A DNA stretch of 64,000 bases from Aurantiochytrium sp. KH105. Its lineage: Eukaryota; Sar; Bigyra; Thraustochytrida; Thraustochytriidae. This document shows positions 52,871-64,000 of the stretch, in pieces. The position numbers and the translations under genes are program-made. The notes beneath the pieces were generated by a model. That model did not search any database, was not told where the DNA came from, and saw only the letters and a program-made list of their open reading frames with translations. How positions within the stretch are numbered: position 1 is the stretch's first letter; the number at the start of each line of letters is the position of its first letter. The stretch spans positions 858,819 through 922,818 of the forward strand of contig BGKB01000015.1 in assembly GCA_003116975.1 (NCBI GenBank), given 5' to 3'.

Positions 52871-54389
52871 ACTGTAGGCGCTATGTCATCAAATTTGTAA
52901 CGTGCTTTTGGGCCTTGTTCACGCGAAAATAACTCGACCATGGAAATGACCTCGTTAGGCGATATGGGCTGAGCTGTTGCTGTTTCAGATGGCGAGCATA
53001 GGCCAAAGGGCATCGAAGTACTGCAAGAATACGTGGCTGGCGCTGTGCGCTTGGACAATGTGTCGTTGACAATGGCTCACTGGCTCACGAACTTGGACAC
53101 CGAGCGCTCGAGGCCTGCTGTGGCCGGCGTTGCGTGAGCCACTTGGTCGCCTGTAATCTTGATCCTTACATCCTTGCGTTCTTCAGCTGAGCAGGCCAGA
53201 GTCATCTTTTGAAAGTCTCTCTGCGGGTCTGCCAGATATTTTCGCGTGTAGAGCGGACATGATCGTCGATTCGAGACACGGTCGCCACCAGCCTTGCCAA
53301 AAACTTGAAATCTCTTGACCTGGATATGTGCCAACGCATGTGAGAGTTTGGGTCTTGCCGACCGGCTGCCGTGCTGCGTTGAGGCGTGTTATATGCGAAA
53401 ACCGACCCAAGAAGACGGCGCGACGAGCACGAGTGCTGCTTGCTAGATTTGAGCGAGATTGAAGATGCGCCGCCGCGTTTCCGAGCTGAAGCAGCATTGG
53501 CAAGCTTGTCGAAGAAGCTCTCAACGATGATCTCAGAGACAAAACGATAGCAGAGAGGGTAGCTTGAGACTGACTCGTGGTCATATGGCCAAGGTCAGAT
53601 CGGAAATGAGAGATGGCCGGGACTTGCTGGTCTTGATTGCTGGCTGACTGGTTTCGAAGATATGCGTATCTTTTCCCACACTGATGATTGCCCCGACACT
53701 TTAGCTTGAAGAGGCGTTTCAGGCCCAGATTACGACACCTGTATGAGCTTGTCGTCACGCGATACGTGCTTACATGATCCTGTTCTCTCCTGGTGCTTGC
53801 TGTCATTCTTGCGATGCGCTGACAAAATGTCAGGCAAAAGAAGCCGGCAAGAACTGGCGCGTTGGCCGCGGCGCCGACTTAGCTCTTGCCCTTTTCTAGA
53901 GCGCAAGCATTTGGTCTTAGGTAGCACGAGACTTGGTGCTCAAGGCCAGGAGAGGCAACGTGAAGGAGGCTGGGACCTCACTTGGATCTTCGCAAGAGGG
54001 CCGCCCAAAAAAAATTGCCATTTGCAGCAGCACTTTCAGCATTGTCTGCTTTCGACATCGCTCACGGCCACCTCAGTATAAGCTTATTTTTGCCACGATG
54101 ACGGAGTCCGCCTTGATGATCTTGTTCATGTCAGCACCAGATCGTGCAGGCTTGCTTGCGCCTTTCAAAGTCTAATTCCGAGCAGCCTCGATGAGTCGCG
54201 ATCATCAAGTATGCCAAGCATGCCAGGCCGGGCTAGCTCGCGGGCGAGGCTGTTTCGAGGCGCCTGGCGTGCCCATCTATCCTTGGCAAGCTCGAGCTCT
54301 TGCAAGCTTGCGCCAAGACTTGCGCTCGCCAAGTGACTTTTTTCGCGCTGCAAAGTGGACTATGAAGTTGCACCGCGGCGCTCGGTCGT
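52871..54389. other. Gene-free DNA left of the tandem array
   Basis: A 207-residue minus frame (53183-53806) and a 112-residue plus frame (53743-54081) have no recognisable motifs. No repeat of the array unit is visible before about 54390. Confidence 0.45.
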
Positions 54390-57300
54390 TGGAGAGAATA
54401 GGGGGCAAGCTTGGGCAACGCCACGGCCACGAAAAAGTACGCGCGTGGCAGGACGAGGCGGCGCAGGGCAGGAGCTAGTGCCTAGGCATGCGCTGGCCTC
54501 GTCGGCACAGTCGTTGTCTCTGTAGTTGATGCGGAAAGCGGCTACTCGTTGAGAGCCCGAAAAGGAGGCAAGTTGGCTGGGCTTGTTCGCCGCAGATCTC
54601 GCTGGGAAGGCTGCAGATCGTCCGCGCACGCTGTGTGCAGGCTCTATCAAGATTTTGCGGCGTCATGTAAGCATTTTTGCATTGATCAAGAGCCTTGGCG
54701 TTAGTTCATGAGGCGTTTGTTTCACAGAAGAGGACATTGACGCGGGCTCGCGGCGCCGCCACGCAAGCTGCAGACCCGGCGAGATGAGCTCGCTGAGCTG
54801 ACTGGCATGTATGGGCGCTAGCCACTGTATGCGATCGCTTGTAAGATGGTTGACGCATGTTGCAGTCGTGATTGTCAAGCAAGAGAACCCAACGTGCATC
54901 GTACTTGCACAGTATTGGCTTGGAGACTGACTGTACGGATAGAAAAAAAGGTGCCGCATCGTCAGAGAGCGGCCAAATGTGCGTGAGCAAGCTTGTTTGA
55001 GAGCTAGGCCGCGTGTAAGCTAAATAACAGCCGCGTTCGAGGTGCAAGAAGGCGAGGAAGGTTAAAGTGAACAATATGAGGCAGCGTCGGCAACGCACGC
55101 GAGAGCACGCAAATGCAGTGCGATCATTGTCGCAGAGCTTGAGAAAGCCTGGTAGGCATAAGGAAGCGTAGCGAGTGCAGTATTGGCAGCGTGCTGCTTG
55201 TGTAAGTCAAGGCTAGCGTTGCAAACGAGGTGTTGCTTGGCAAAGTTAATGTGCTTTGGCCCGGCCTAAGCCTGCCAACAGTGACAGATGATATGCAAAT
55301 GAGCTTACAAAGATCGGCCCGGGTGTATAGCTTGGCGCCACGCTTTTTGTTTGGATCGAGCGAGTATTGCTGAAGAGAAAAGCATGCTGGTGCGTTTGAC
55401 CCTTTCTTTTTCGTTACTGAGCCGAGCTCTTTGTTGGTTTTGTTGCTTGCAGAAGAGATGAGCAGCGTCGTACGACAGGGCAAGGCGCGCGATGCGTAGG
55501 TCTTGCGCAGAGAGGTGGCGTGGCTAGATTTGGTCAAAGAGCTCGTGCAAGCAGCGCAGTTGTAAAAAAGAAAAGGTCAAGAAAGGAGAAAATGAGGGGT
55601 GGCTTTGTGGTACCAGACCGACTGAGCGAGTGTTGGCAGAGGCAACACAAAGGCAGGAATGACCAGCGCAATACTGAGGCAACAGCTGAGCGCAGTTGCT
55701 TTTGCTGTCGACGACTATGTGCGGCAGTGAAGGGTGGCTAAACTTGACCAAAAAAGGACGAGCTGAAAAAAAGAGAAAATGTGAGCGAGTATATGGCAAG
55801 CTTTGGCTGCGGCGCGAGTGAGCAAAAGGTACACGCGTGGCTGAGCGAGACGGTGCAAGGTAGGAGCTAGTGCTGAGGCAAGTGCTGAGCTCGTCGGCAC
55901 AGTCGTTGTCTCCGTAGTGGATGCGAAAAGCGGCTCGTTTTCTAGAGCTAAAAAAGAAGGCCAGCTGGCTGGGCTTGATGTCACAGGTGTCGATGAATAG
56001 GCTGCAGATCGTCCGCGCAGGCTGCGTGCAGGCTCTAGCAAGATGTTGTGGCGTCATGCCATCGTTCTTGCATGGATCAAAGGCCTTGGCGGTGGTCCAT
56101 GAGACGTTTGTTTCACAGGAGAGGAGATGGACGCGGGTTCGCGACGCCGCCACGCAAGCTGCAGACCCGGCGAGACGAGCTCGCCAAGCTGACTGGCACG
56201 TATGGGTGCTGGTCAGCATATTTGTCTGTTTGCGAGATTGTTGACCCATGTTACAGGTGTGCTTGTTTGGCAAGAGAGCCCAACGTGCATTGTACGTGCA
56301 AAGAATTGGCTTGTAGACTGTCTGCACGGATAGAAAAAGATGCCGCATCGCCAGCGAATGTTCGAACTTGCGTGGACAGGCTTGTGTGAGAGCTGCGCTG
56401 CGAATCAGAGAAACACCAGCTGCCTTCAGGGTGCAAGAAAGAGAGCAAAGTAATGGTGGATACTATAAGGCAGCGTTGGCAACTAGAGCAAGCAAATGCA
56501 GTGCGATCCTTGTCGCAGAGCTTGGGGAGGCTGCCAGGCATGTGGCAGATCCGCGAGAGTAGTTTTGGCAGCGTGCGGCTCGTGTAAGTCAAGACAGCGT
56601 TGCAAACGAGATGTTGCTCGGATAAGTTGATGTGCTTTGGCCAAGCCTCAGCCTGCCAATAGTGACGGATGATCTGCAAATGAGCTTGCAAAGGCTGGTC
56701 TAGGTCTGTGGCTTGACGTCATGGCCTTCGATTGGATCGAACGACTGTTGTTGGAGAGAAAAGCACGCAAGTGCGTCGCTTCCTTTCTTTTCTGTTATTT
56801 GAACCGAGCTCTTTGTTGGTTTCGTTGCCTGCAGAAGAGGTGGGCAGCGTCGTTGGCCAGTGCGACACACGCAATGCGTAGGTCTTGCACAGGAAGACGA
56901 CGTGGCGCGATTTCGTCGGCGTGGGCAAAGAGCTTGTGGAGGCAGCGCTATTGTGATATAAAAAGACGCAAAAAATTAGAAGAAAATGAGGTGTGGCCTT
57001 GTGGCACGATATCGAGCAAGCGAGAGATGGCAGGGGCGAAACAAAGACAGTAGTAGACAGCGCAGGTCTAGTGCAAGAGCTGAGCGTGGTTGCTTTTGCT
57101 GTCGGCGAACACGTGCAGCAGTGAAGGGTGGCTAAACTTGACCAAAAAAGGACCAGCTCATAAAGAGAGCGTGGGCCAGCGAGTGTATATAGCAAGCTTT
57201 GGCTGCGGCGCGAGTGAACAAAAGGTATACGCGTGGCAGAGCGAGACGGTGCAAGGTAGGCGCTAGGGCTGGGGCAAGTGCTGAGCTCGTCGGCAGAGTC

Positions 57301-60300
57301 ACTGTCTCTGCAGTGGATGCGAAAAGCTGCCATGTTGAGAGCCTAAAAAGAAGGCAAGCTGGCTGGGCTTGTTCGCCGCAGATCTCGCTGGGAAGGCTGT
57401 AGATCGTCCGCGCACGCTACGTGCAGGCTTTGGCAAGATCTTGTGGCGTCATGCAAGCATTTTCGCATTGGTCAAGGGTCTTGACGGTGGTTTTTATGGC
57501 GTTTGTTCACGAGAAGATGAGGTGCGTACGCGTGAGCGAAGCAGCTACGCAAGCTGCAGACCCGGCGAGATGAGCTCGCTGAGCTGACTGGCACGTTTGC
57601 ACGCTGGCCAATATATCTGTTCGTTTGCAAGATGGTTGACGCACGTTGCAGGTATCGTTGGCGAGGCAGAGAGCCTAGAGTGCGTGGTATGTGCAAGGTA
57701 TTGGTCTGCAGACTGACTGCACGGATAGAGAATGGCGTCGCAGGCCAGGGAAGGGTTTGGTTTGCGCGGGCAAGCCTATTCAAGAGCTGGGCTGGGAATC
57801 AGCGGAATTGCAGCTGCGCTCGAGGTGCAAGAAAGAGAGCAAGTTGAAAGTGAACAATATGAGGCAGCGCTGGCAACGCGCGCGAGAGCAAGCAAATGTT
57901 GCGCGATCCTGGTCGCAGAGCTTGTGGAGGACTGGCTGGGATGTGGCAGATCAGCGAGAGCAGTTTTGGCAGCGTGCTGCTTGTGTAAGTCAAGGCAAGC
58001 GTTGCGAGTGAGGTGTTGCTTGGCTAAATTGATATGCTTTGGTCCGCTCGCGGCTTGAGAGGGATGGCGGATGAACTGCAGATGAGCTTGCAAAGGCTGA
58101 TCCAAGTGTACAGGATGGATCTATGGCTTTTAATTGGATCGAGCGACTTTTGTTAAAGAGAAAAGCATGCTAATGAGTTTGACCTGTTTTCTTTTTTTTG
58201 AACCGAGCTCTTTGTTGGTTTCGTTGCCTGCAGCAGAATTGGGCAGCGTCATTGGACAGAACAGCGCGGGCGATGCGTAGGTCTTGCGCAGCGAAGTGGG
58301 GTGGCTTGATATCGTCGGCGCGGGCAGAGAGCTCGCGCAGACAGCTCTATTGTGGAAGATAAAATAGACGACGCAAAAAAGAAAGAAAATGTGGTGTGGC
58401 TTTGTGGCAGGAGATCGAGCGGGCGGGGAATGGCAGAGGCGAAACAAAGACAGCAGTAGACAGCGCAGGTCTAGTGCAGGAGCTGAGTGTGGTTACTTTT
58501 GCTGTCGGTGAACACGTGCGGCAGTGGAGGATAGTTGAAGTTGGCAAAAAAGAGGCGAACAAATAAGGAGAGAATATGTGAGCGAATGTAGGGCAGGCGA
58601 TTGCTACGTCAAGACCATGAAAAAGTACGCGCATCGTAGGACGAGACGGTGCAGAGTAGGAGCTAGTGCCGAGACAAGCGCTGGGCTCGTCGGCACAGTC
58701 ATTGTCTCTGCAGTGGATGCGAAAAGCGGCTGCTTGTTGAGGCCAATGAAGAAGACAAGCTGGCTGGGCTCGTTCGCCGCAGATCTCGCTGAGAAGGCTG
58801 CAAATCGTCCGCGCACGCTATGCGCAGGCTTTGGCAAGATGTTGTGGCATCGTGTCATCATTCTTGTATGGATCAAGGGCCTTGACGGTGGTTTCTATTG
58901 GCGTTTGTTACACAGAAGAGGAGATGGAACGCGGGTCCGTGACGCAGCCACACGTGCTGCAGACCCGGCGAGACGTGCACGTCGTGCTGATTGACCGTGG
59001 ATGGGTGCTAGACGGTGTATGCGATCGCTTTTAAGATTGTTGACGAGGGCTGCAGGTGTGCTTGGTGAGGAAGAGAACCCAGAGTGCGTGGTATAAGCAA
59101 AGCAAAGTATCGACTTGGGCAGTGGCTGCACGGGCAAAGAGGGATTGCATGGCCAGCAAAGGGTTTGGTTTGCGCTGGCGAGCCTATTTAAGAGCTGGGC
59201 TTGGGATTAGCGGACTTTCAGCTGCGTTCGAGGTGCCAAGAAGGCGAACAAAGTAAAGGTGAACAATATGGGGCAGCGTTAGCAACGCACGCGAGAGCAA
59301 GCAAATGATGCGCGATCATGGTCGTAAAGATTGGGGAAGACTAGCAAGCATGTGGCAGATCGACGAGAGCGGTTCTGGCAGCGTGCTGCTTGTGCAAGTC
59401 AAGGCTAGCGTTGCGAACGAGATGTTGCTTGGCTAAGTAGATGTGCTTGGTCCGTCCTCAGCCTGCCGACACTGACGGATGATCTGCAAATGAGCTTGCC
59501 AAGACTAGTCCAAGTCTGTAGCCTGGCTCTATGGTTTTTGTTTGGATCGAGCGTGTATTGTTGAAGAGAAAAGCATGCAAGTGCGTTCGTCTCCTGCTTT
59601 TTTGTTATTGAGCTGAGCTCTTTGTTGGTTTCGTTGCCTGCAGAAGAGATGAGCAGCGTCGTGAGACAGAGCGATGCGCGCGCTGCGTAGGTCTTGCGCA
59701 GAGAGGTGGCGTGGCTAGATTTCGTCGGCGATGGCAAAGAGCTTGTGCAGGCAGCGCTGTTGTGAAAGAAGAAAATGACGACACAAGAAGAAGAAGAGAA
59801 TGAGGTGTGGCTTTGTGGTACCAGACGGAGCGAGCGAGGAACGGGAGAGGCAAGGCAGAGGCAGCAGGAGGCAGCGCAGGTCTAGCGCAAGAGCTGGGCG
59901 TGGTTGCTTTTGCCGTCGGCGACCACGTGCGGCAGTGAAGGGTTGCTAAACTTGACCAAAAAAGACGAAATAAATAAAGAGAGAATAGGGGAGCGAGTAT
60001 TCAGGGCAGGCGTTTGCGATTGCAAGAGCATGAAAAGGTACGCGCATGGCAGGGTGAGACGATGCAGAGTAGGTGCTAGTGCCGATGCAAGCGCTGGGCT
60101 CGTCGGCACAGTCATCGTCTCTGCAGTGGATGCGAAAAGAGGCTGCTTATTGAGGCAAAAAAGAAGAAGAAAAGCTGGTCGGGCTTGTCCGCCGCCGCTC
60201 TCGATGAAAATGCTGTAGATCGTCTGCGCAGGCTGTGTACAGGCTCTAGTAGGATTTTGTGGCGTCATGCAAGCATTTTCGCATGTATCAGAGGCGCTGG

Positions 60301-63300
60301 CGTTGGTTTTTTTGACGTTTGATCACGAGAAGATGAGTTGCATACGAGTGAGCGAAGCAGTTACGCAAGCTGCAGACCTGACGATGCGTGCTCGACGAGT
60401 TGACTGGCACGAATGAGCGCTGGATACTGTATGCGATCGTTTATAAAAAGGTTGACGCATGTTGCAGGTGTAATTGTCAAGAAAGAAAGCCAAGAGTGCG
60501 TGATTCTGCAAAGTATTGGCTTGAAGACTGTTCTCACGGATAGAGAAAGACGCCGCATCGTCAATAAACGGTCAAGCTTGCGTGTAAGAGCTTCTGTGAG
60601 AGCTAGGCTGCGGATCAGAGAAATACCAGCTGCTACCGAGGTGCAAGAAAGAGAGCGAAGTAAAGATGAATAATATGGGGCAGCGTTGGCAACGCGCGCC
60701 AGAGTAAGCAAATGCAGTGCGATCATGGTCGCAGAGCTTGGAGAAGGCCGGCAGGCATGTGGAAGAAGCACGAGAGCAGTTTGGGCAGCGTGCTGCTTGT
60801 GTAAGTCAAGGCTAGCGTTGTGAGTGAGGTGTTGCTTGGCTAGCGCGGTGCGCTTTGGTCCGCTTGGAGCTTGAGAGGGATGGCGGATGGACTGCAAATG
60901 AGCTTGCAAAGGCTGATCCAAGTGTATAGATTGGCTCTATGGTTTTTGTTTGAATCGAGCGAGTGTTGTTGGAGAGAAAAGCATGGTAGTGCGGCTGTCT
61001 CTTGCTTTTTTGTTATTTGAGCTGAGCTCTTTGTTGGATTCGCTGCCTGCAGAAGAGATGAGCAGCGTCGAAAGCCAGAGCGACGCGCGCGATGCATAGG
61101 TTTTGCGCAGGGAAGTGGCGTGGCTCGATTTTGTTGGTGTGGGCGGAGAGCTCGTGCAGGCAGCGCTGTTGTGAAAGAAAGATCGACACACAAAAAGAAG
61201 AAAATGAGGCTGGCTTTGTGGCAGGAGATCGAGCAATCGAGAGATGGCAGAGGCGAAAAAAAGGCCGCCGGAGGCAGCGCAGGTCTAGCATAAGAGCTGA
61301 GCGCGATTCTTTTGCTGTCGGCAACCACGTGCGGCAGTGAAGGATGGTCAAAGTCAACAAAAAAAGGCGAACAAATAAGGAGAGAAAATGGAAGCCAGTG
61401 TAGATGGCAAGCTTTGACTGCGGCACGAGTGAGCAACAGGTACGCGCATGGCAGGTCGAGGTAGTGCAAGGTAGGAGCTGGGGCTGAGGCAAGTGCTGAG
61501 CTTGTTGGCACAGTCACTGTCTGTGCAGTGGGTGCGAAAAGCTGCCTTGTCGAGAGCCAACTGCTGAGGACATGGAGTGTAAGATGGATTCTGTTTTAAC
61601 GCTGATTGGCTAGGGATGATTCGGGTCTGCTCGTGACGGGACCGCTTTGGCTCGGCGCCAGGTCCGAGACTTGGATAGGTGATGTGCAGAGAAGCTGGTG
61701 AGGAGCACGGGACTTTGTCACACTCTTCGGCTAGGAGATGTTCACTGCCGTGACTTTGTAGTCTGCCCTCACCTAGAACACTGACCGCTGCAAGGGGTTT
61801 AGATGAGACTTTTTATTGGCGAAATGTTGACGTCATCTTGTCCATGCCGTCTAGCCGTGGTGGCGTCATTGTCTATTGTCGATAGCCAACAAAGAAGGCA
61901 AGCTGGCTGGGCTTGCTCGTCGCAGAGCTCGATGCAAAGGCTGCAAATCGTCCGCGTACGCTGTGAGTAGGCTCGCGTAGGATGTCGTGGCGTCATGCGT
62001 GCGATTTCGCATGAATCAAGGGTTGAGCGGTGGGTCTGTGAGGCGTCTGAGCGCGAGAAGATAAGATATGTATGGGTTGTTGATGATGGTACGCAAGCTG
62101 CAGACATGACGAGACAAGCTCGCTGAGCTGATTAGTATGAATGGGTGTTGGTGAATATATTTGTTCGTTTGCAAGATGATTGACGCATGTTGCAGGTGTC
62201 GTTGGCGAGGAAGAGGGCATAGAGTGCGTGTTATATGCAAAGTTTTGGCTTGAAGACTGGTCTCACGGATAGAAACAGGTGCTGCGTCGTCAGCGAATGG
62301 TCCTACTTGCGTGCGCAAGCTTGTTTGAGAGATAGGCCTCGAGTCATCAGAAAATGTGCTGCGTTCGAGGTGCAAGAAGGCGAGCAAGGTAAAAGTGAAC
62401 AATATGGGGGTAGCGTTGGCAACGCACGCGAGAGTACGCAAATGCAGCGCGATCATGGCCACAGAGCCTGGGGAGGTTGGCAGGCATGTGAAAGATCCGC
62501 GAGAGTAGTTTTGGCAGCGTGCTGCTTGTGTAAGTCAAGGCTAGCGTTGCGAACGAGGTGCGGCTTGGCTAGCTTGGTGTGCTTTGGCCTGCTAAGGGCT
62601 TGAGAGGGATGGCGGATGATCTGCAAATGAGCTTGTAAAGGTTGGTCAAGGTCTGTAGATTGGCGTTATGGTTTTGAATTGGCTCGATTGATTGTTGTTG
62701 GAGAGAAAAGCATGCTAGTGCGTTTGTCTCCTGCTTTCTTGTTATTAGAGCTGAGCTCTTTGTTGGTTTCGCTGCCTGCAGAAGAGGTGAGCAGCGTCGT
62801 GAGACAGAGCGGGGCGCGCGCTGCGTAGGTCTTGCGCAGAGAGGTGGCGTGGCAAGATTTCGTCGGCGTGGGCGGCGAGCTCGTGCAGACAGCGCTGTTG
62901 TGAGGAGAAAGAACGACACAAATACAAGAAGAAAATGAGGTGTGGCTTTGTGGCAGGAGATCAAGCAAGCGAGAGATGGCAGAGGCGAAACAAAGGAAGT
63001 CAGAGGCAGCGTAGGTCGAGTGCAAGAGCTGAGCGTGGTTGCTTTTGCTTAAGACGACCACTTGCGGCAGTGAAGGATGGCTAGAGTTGATCAACATGAC
63101 GCGAGCTAAAAAGAGAGAAAATGTAGATGGCAAGCTTTTGACTGCGGCGCGAGTGAGCAAAAGGTATGCGCATGGCAGAGCGAGATGGTGCAAGGTAGGT
63201 GCTGGAGCTGAGTCAAGTGCTGAGCTCGTCGGCACAGTCACTGTCTCTGCAGTGGATGCGGAAAGCTGCCTTGCTGAGAGGCAACAAAGAAGGCAGGCTG

Positions 63301-63310
63301 GTGGGGCTTG
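54390..63310. repeat. Tandem array of about six diverged 1.4-kb units
   Basis: Landmarks recur at about 1.38-1.41 kb spacing. CGAGCTCTTTGTTGG or its variant occurs at about 55426, 56807, 58204, 59614, 61024 and 62753, and a GCGTGCTGCTTGTGTAAGTC-type block at 55188, 56570, 57966, 59381, 60787 and 62515. The last spacing is 1.73 kb because of a 322-bp insertion. Units differ by substitutions and small indels. Minus-strand frames of up to 274 codons occur, but the frame shifts between units, so I see no conserved protein. Each unit keeps a GTAAGT block (GCAAGT in one) and, about 250 bp on, a TTGCCTGCAG block, which could be splice signals. Identity as satellite, decayed gene family or ncRNA array is open. 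Confidence 0.85.
61562..61883. mobile_element. Short dispersed element, copy 2, with 7-bp target-site duplication
   Basis: Inserted in the last full array unit. The direct repeat AGCCAAC is at 61555-61561 and 61884-61890; the uninterrupted site in other units reads GAGAG(C/G)C..., then AAAGAAGGC, so the empty site is known. The 322-bp element is related to 35912-36231. No coding capacity and no inverted termini seen, so it is a non-autonomous element of undetermined class. Confidence 0.82.
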
Positions 63311-64000
63311 CGAACGGCAAGCAATATGGTGGCAAGGTCTTTCGCGAGCGAGCAGCCGGCTGCGCAAGAGGCTTTCATGTGCGATGGCGAGCAAGACAGG
63401 GCGGTCTGTGCGTGTGTCGCGTCATGTGTCGGCTTGGTACAGATCGACTTGGTTCTTGTACTGCAACCAGGGCAACAAGAAGCTTGACTTGTGAAAGCCT
63501 CGCACGGCTCTATGGTGTTGGTTGCGGTGCAGCAAAAAAATGTCAGACGGTGGTGTCATGCTTGTTGCAGCCGCGTGAGGGTGCGCTGATGGTGTCGCGT
63601 CACTCGCTGAGCCTGCAGTCTGGGCGATAGTTGAGCTGAAAATGAACAAAATGGGCTGTGTTAGATGCGCTTTTTGCTGCACAGCGACGAGAGGAGCGAA
63701 GCTTGGGCACTCAAAAATTCAAGAGTAGATCAATAGGACGGACTTGACGTTTGGGTGCCCAAATGAGGTCCCCTAAATCAAGTGCCAGGGCGGTGCAAGG
63801 GCGGTAAGCAAGGGGGCGTACATGGTCAAATACATTCGAGCAAGTTGGGCCAAGTCGATTTTTGCAAAGAATTTTTTGACGATGAGAGCAAATTCAAGTG
63901 TTCATTGAGGGCACTGATTTGTGTACAGTGAGCCCCGCAGTGCCGCATCCAAAGCTCTTCGCGCCGATCACTTTGTTGCCTCAATTTGCCGTTGATCTGC
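63311..64000. other. Right edge, no gene seen
   Basis: Beyond the point where similarity to the array unit ends. Only short frames; nothing recognised. Confidence 0.5.

Noticed and set aside
55524-56348. 274-residue minus-strand frame in the tandem array
   Set aside because: The equivalent sequence in other units is read in different frames, and composition is biased to Ser/Ala/Cys/Leu; no conserved protein.
54390-63310. rDNA or 5S array
   Set aside because: No rRNA sequence that I recognise occurs in the unit.

Overview
This is nuclear DNA from a single-celled eukaryote. It carries NSF, the RNA polymerase III subunit RPC9, mitochondrial SUV3 and BOLA3, an ABCG half-transporter and a Ste20 kinase. 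Several genes are split by short GT-AG introns of about 60-140 bp. Long reading frames, moderately high GC, many simple repeats, PT-rich stalks on surface proteins and a kinase-RING fusion fit a stramenopile, most likely a thraustochytrid or other labyrinthulid. That placement is inference, because no rRNA or other marker gene is present.

Layout. From 0 to 24.6 kb lie compact, mostly housekeeping genes: a type I membrane protein (938-2575, -), a small IQ-motif protein (3525-3818, -), a two-exon GHMP sugar kinase fused to a UGPase-like domain (4178-6318, +), an F-box/WD40 protein (6587-8394, -, frame broken at the only ambiguous base), an ABCG transporter (10155-12521, -), SUV3 helicase (13178-15700, +), an unrecognised multi-pass membrane protein (16591-18690, -), BOLA3 (20128-20499, -), NSF (20952-23222, -) and RPC9 (23967-24524, +).

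From 25 to 51 kb the content shifts to accessory, recognition-type genes. There are two paralogous LRR membrane proteins (25199-26880 and 27634-29238, -) whose repeats are each carried on a separate 69-nt exon. Two tandem sulfotransferases follow (31446-32711 and 34083-35435, +). Next is a fusion of ankyrin repeats, coiled coil, atypical kinase and RING/IBR (36953-41341, -). A dense microsatellite block precedes a short Ste20-like kinase (43079-43990, +). Last is a TIR-TIR-NACHT-WD40 protein of the NLR type (46940-50953, -). Both the ankyrin and WD40 repeats are nearly identical at DNA level, with differences confined to a few likely surface positions. This resembles the repeat-recycling recognition proteins of fungal incompatibility and is the most interesting signal here.

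From about 51 to 64 kb I find no convincing gene. This part holds degenerate paralogous segments and an array of about six copies of a 1.4-kb unit (54.39-63.31 kb). One copy is interrupted by a 322-bp insertion flanked by a 7-bp target duplication; a second copy of that element lies at 35.9 kb. A separate hairpin-containing element occurs four times between genes (16.3, 27.1, 32.8 and 44.6 kb). I found no tRNA, rRNA or CRISPR features.
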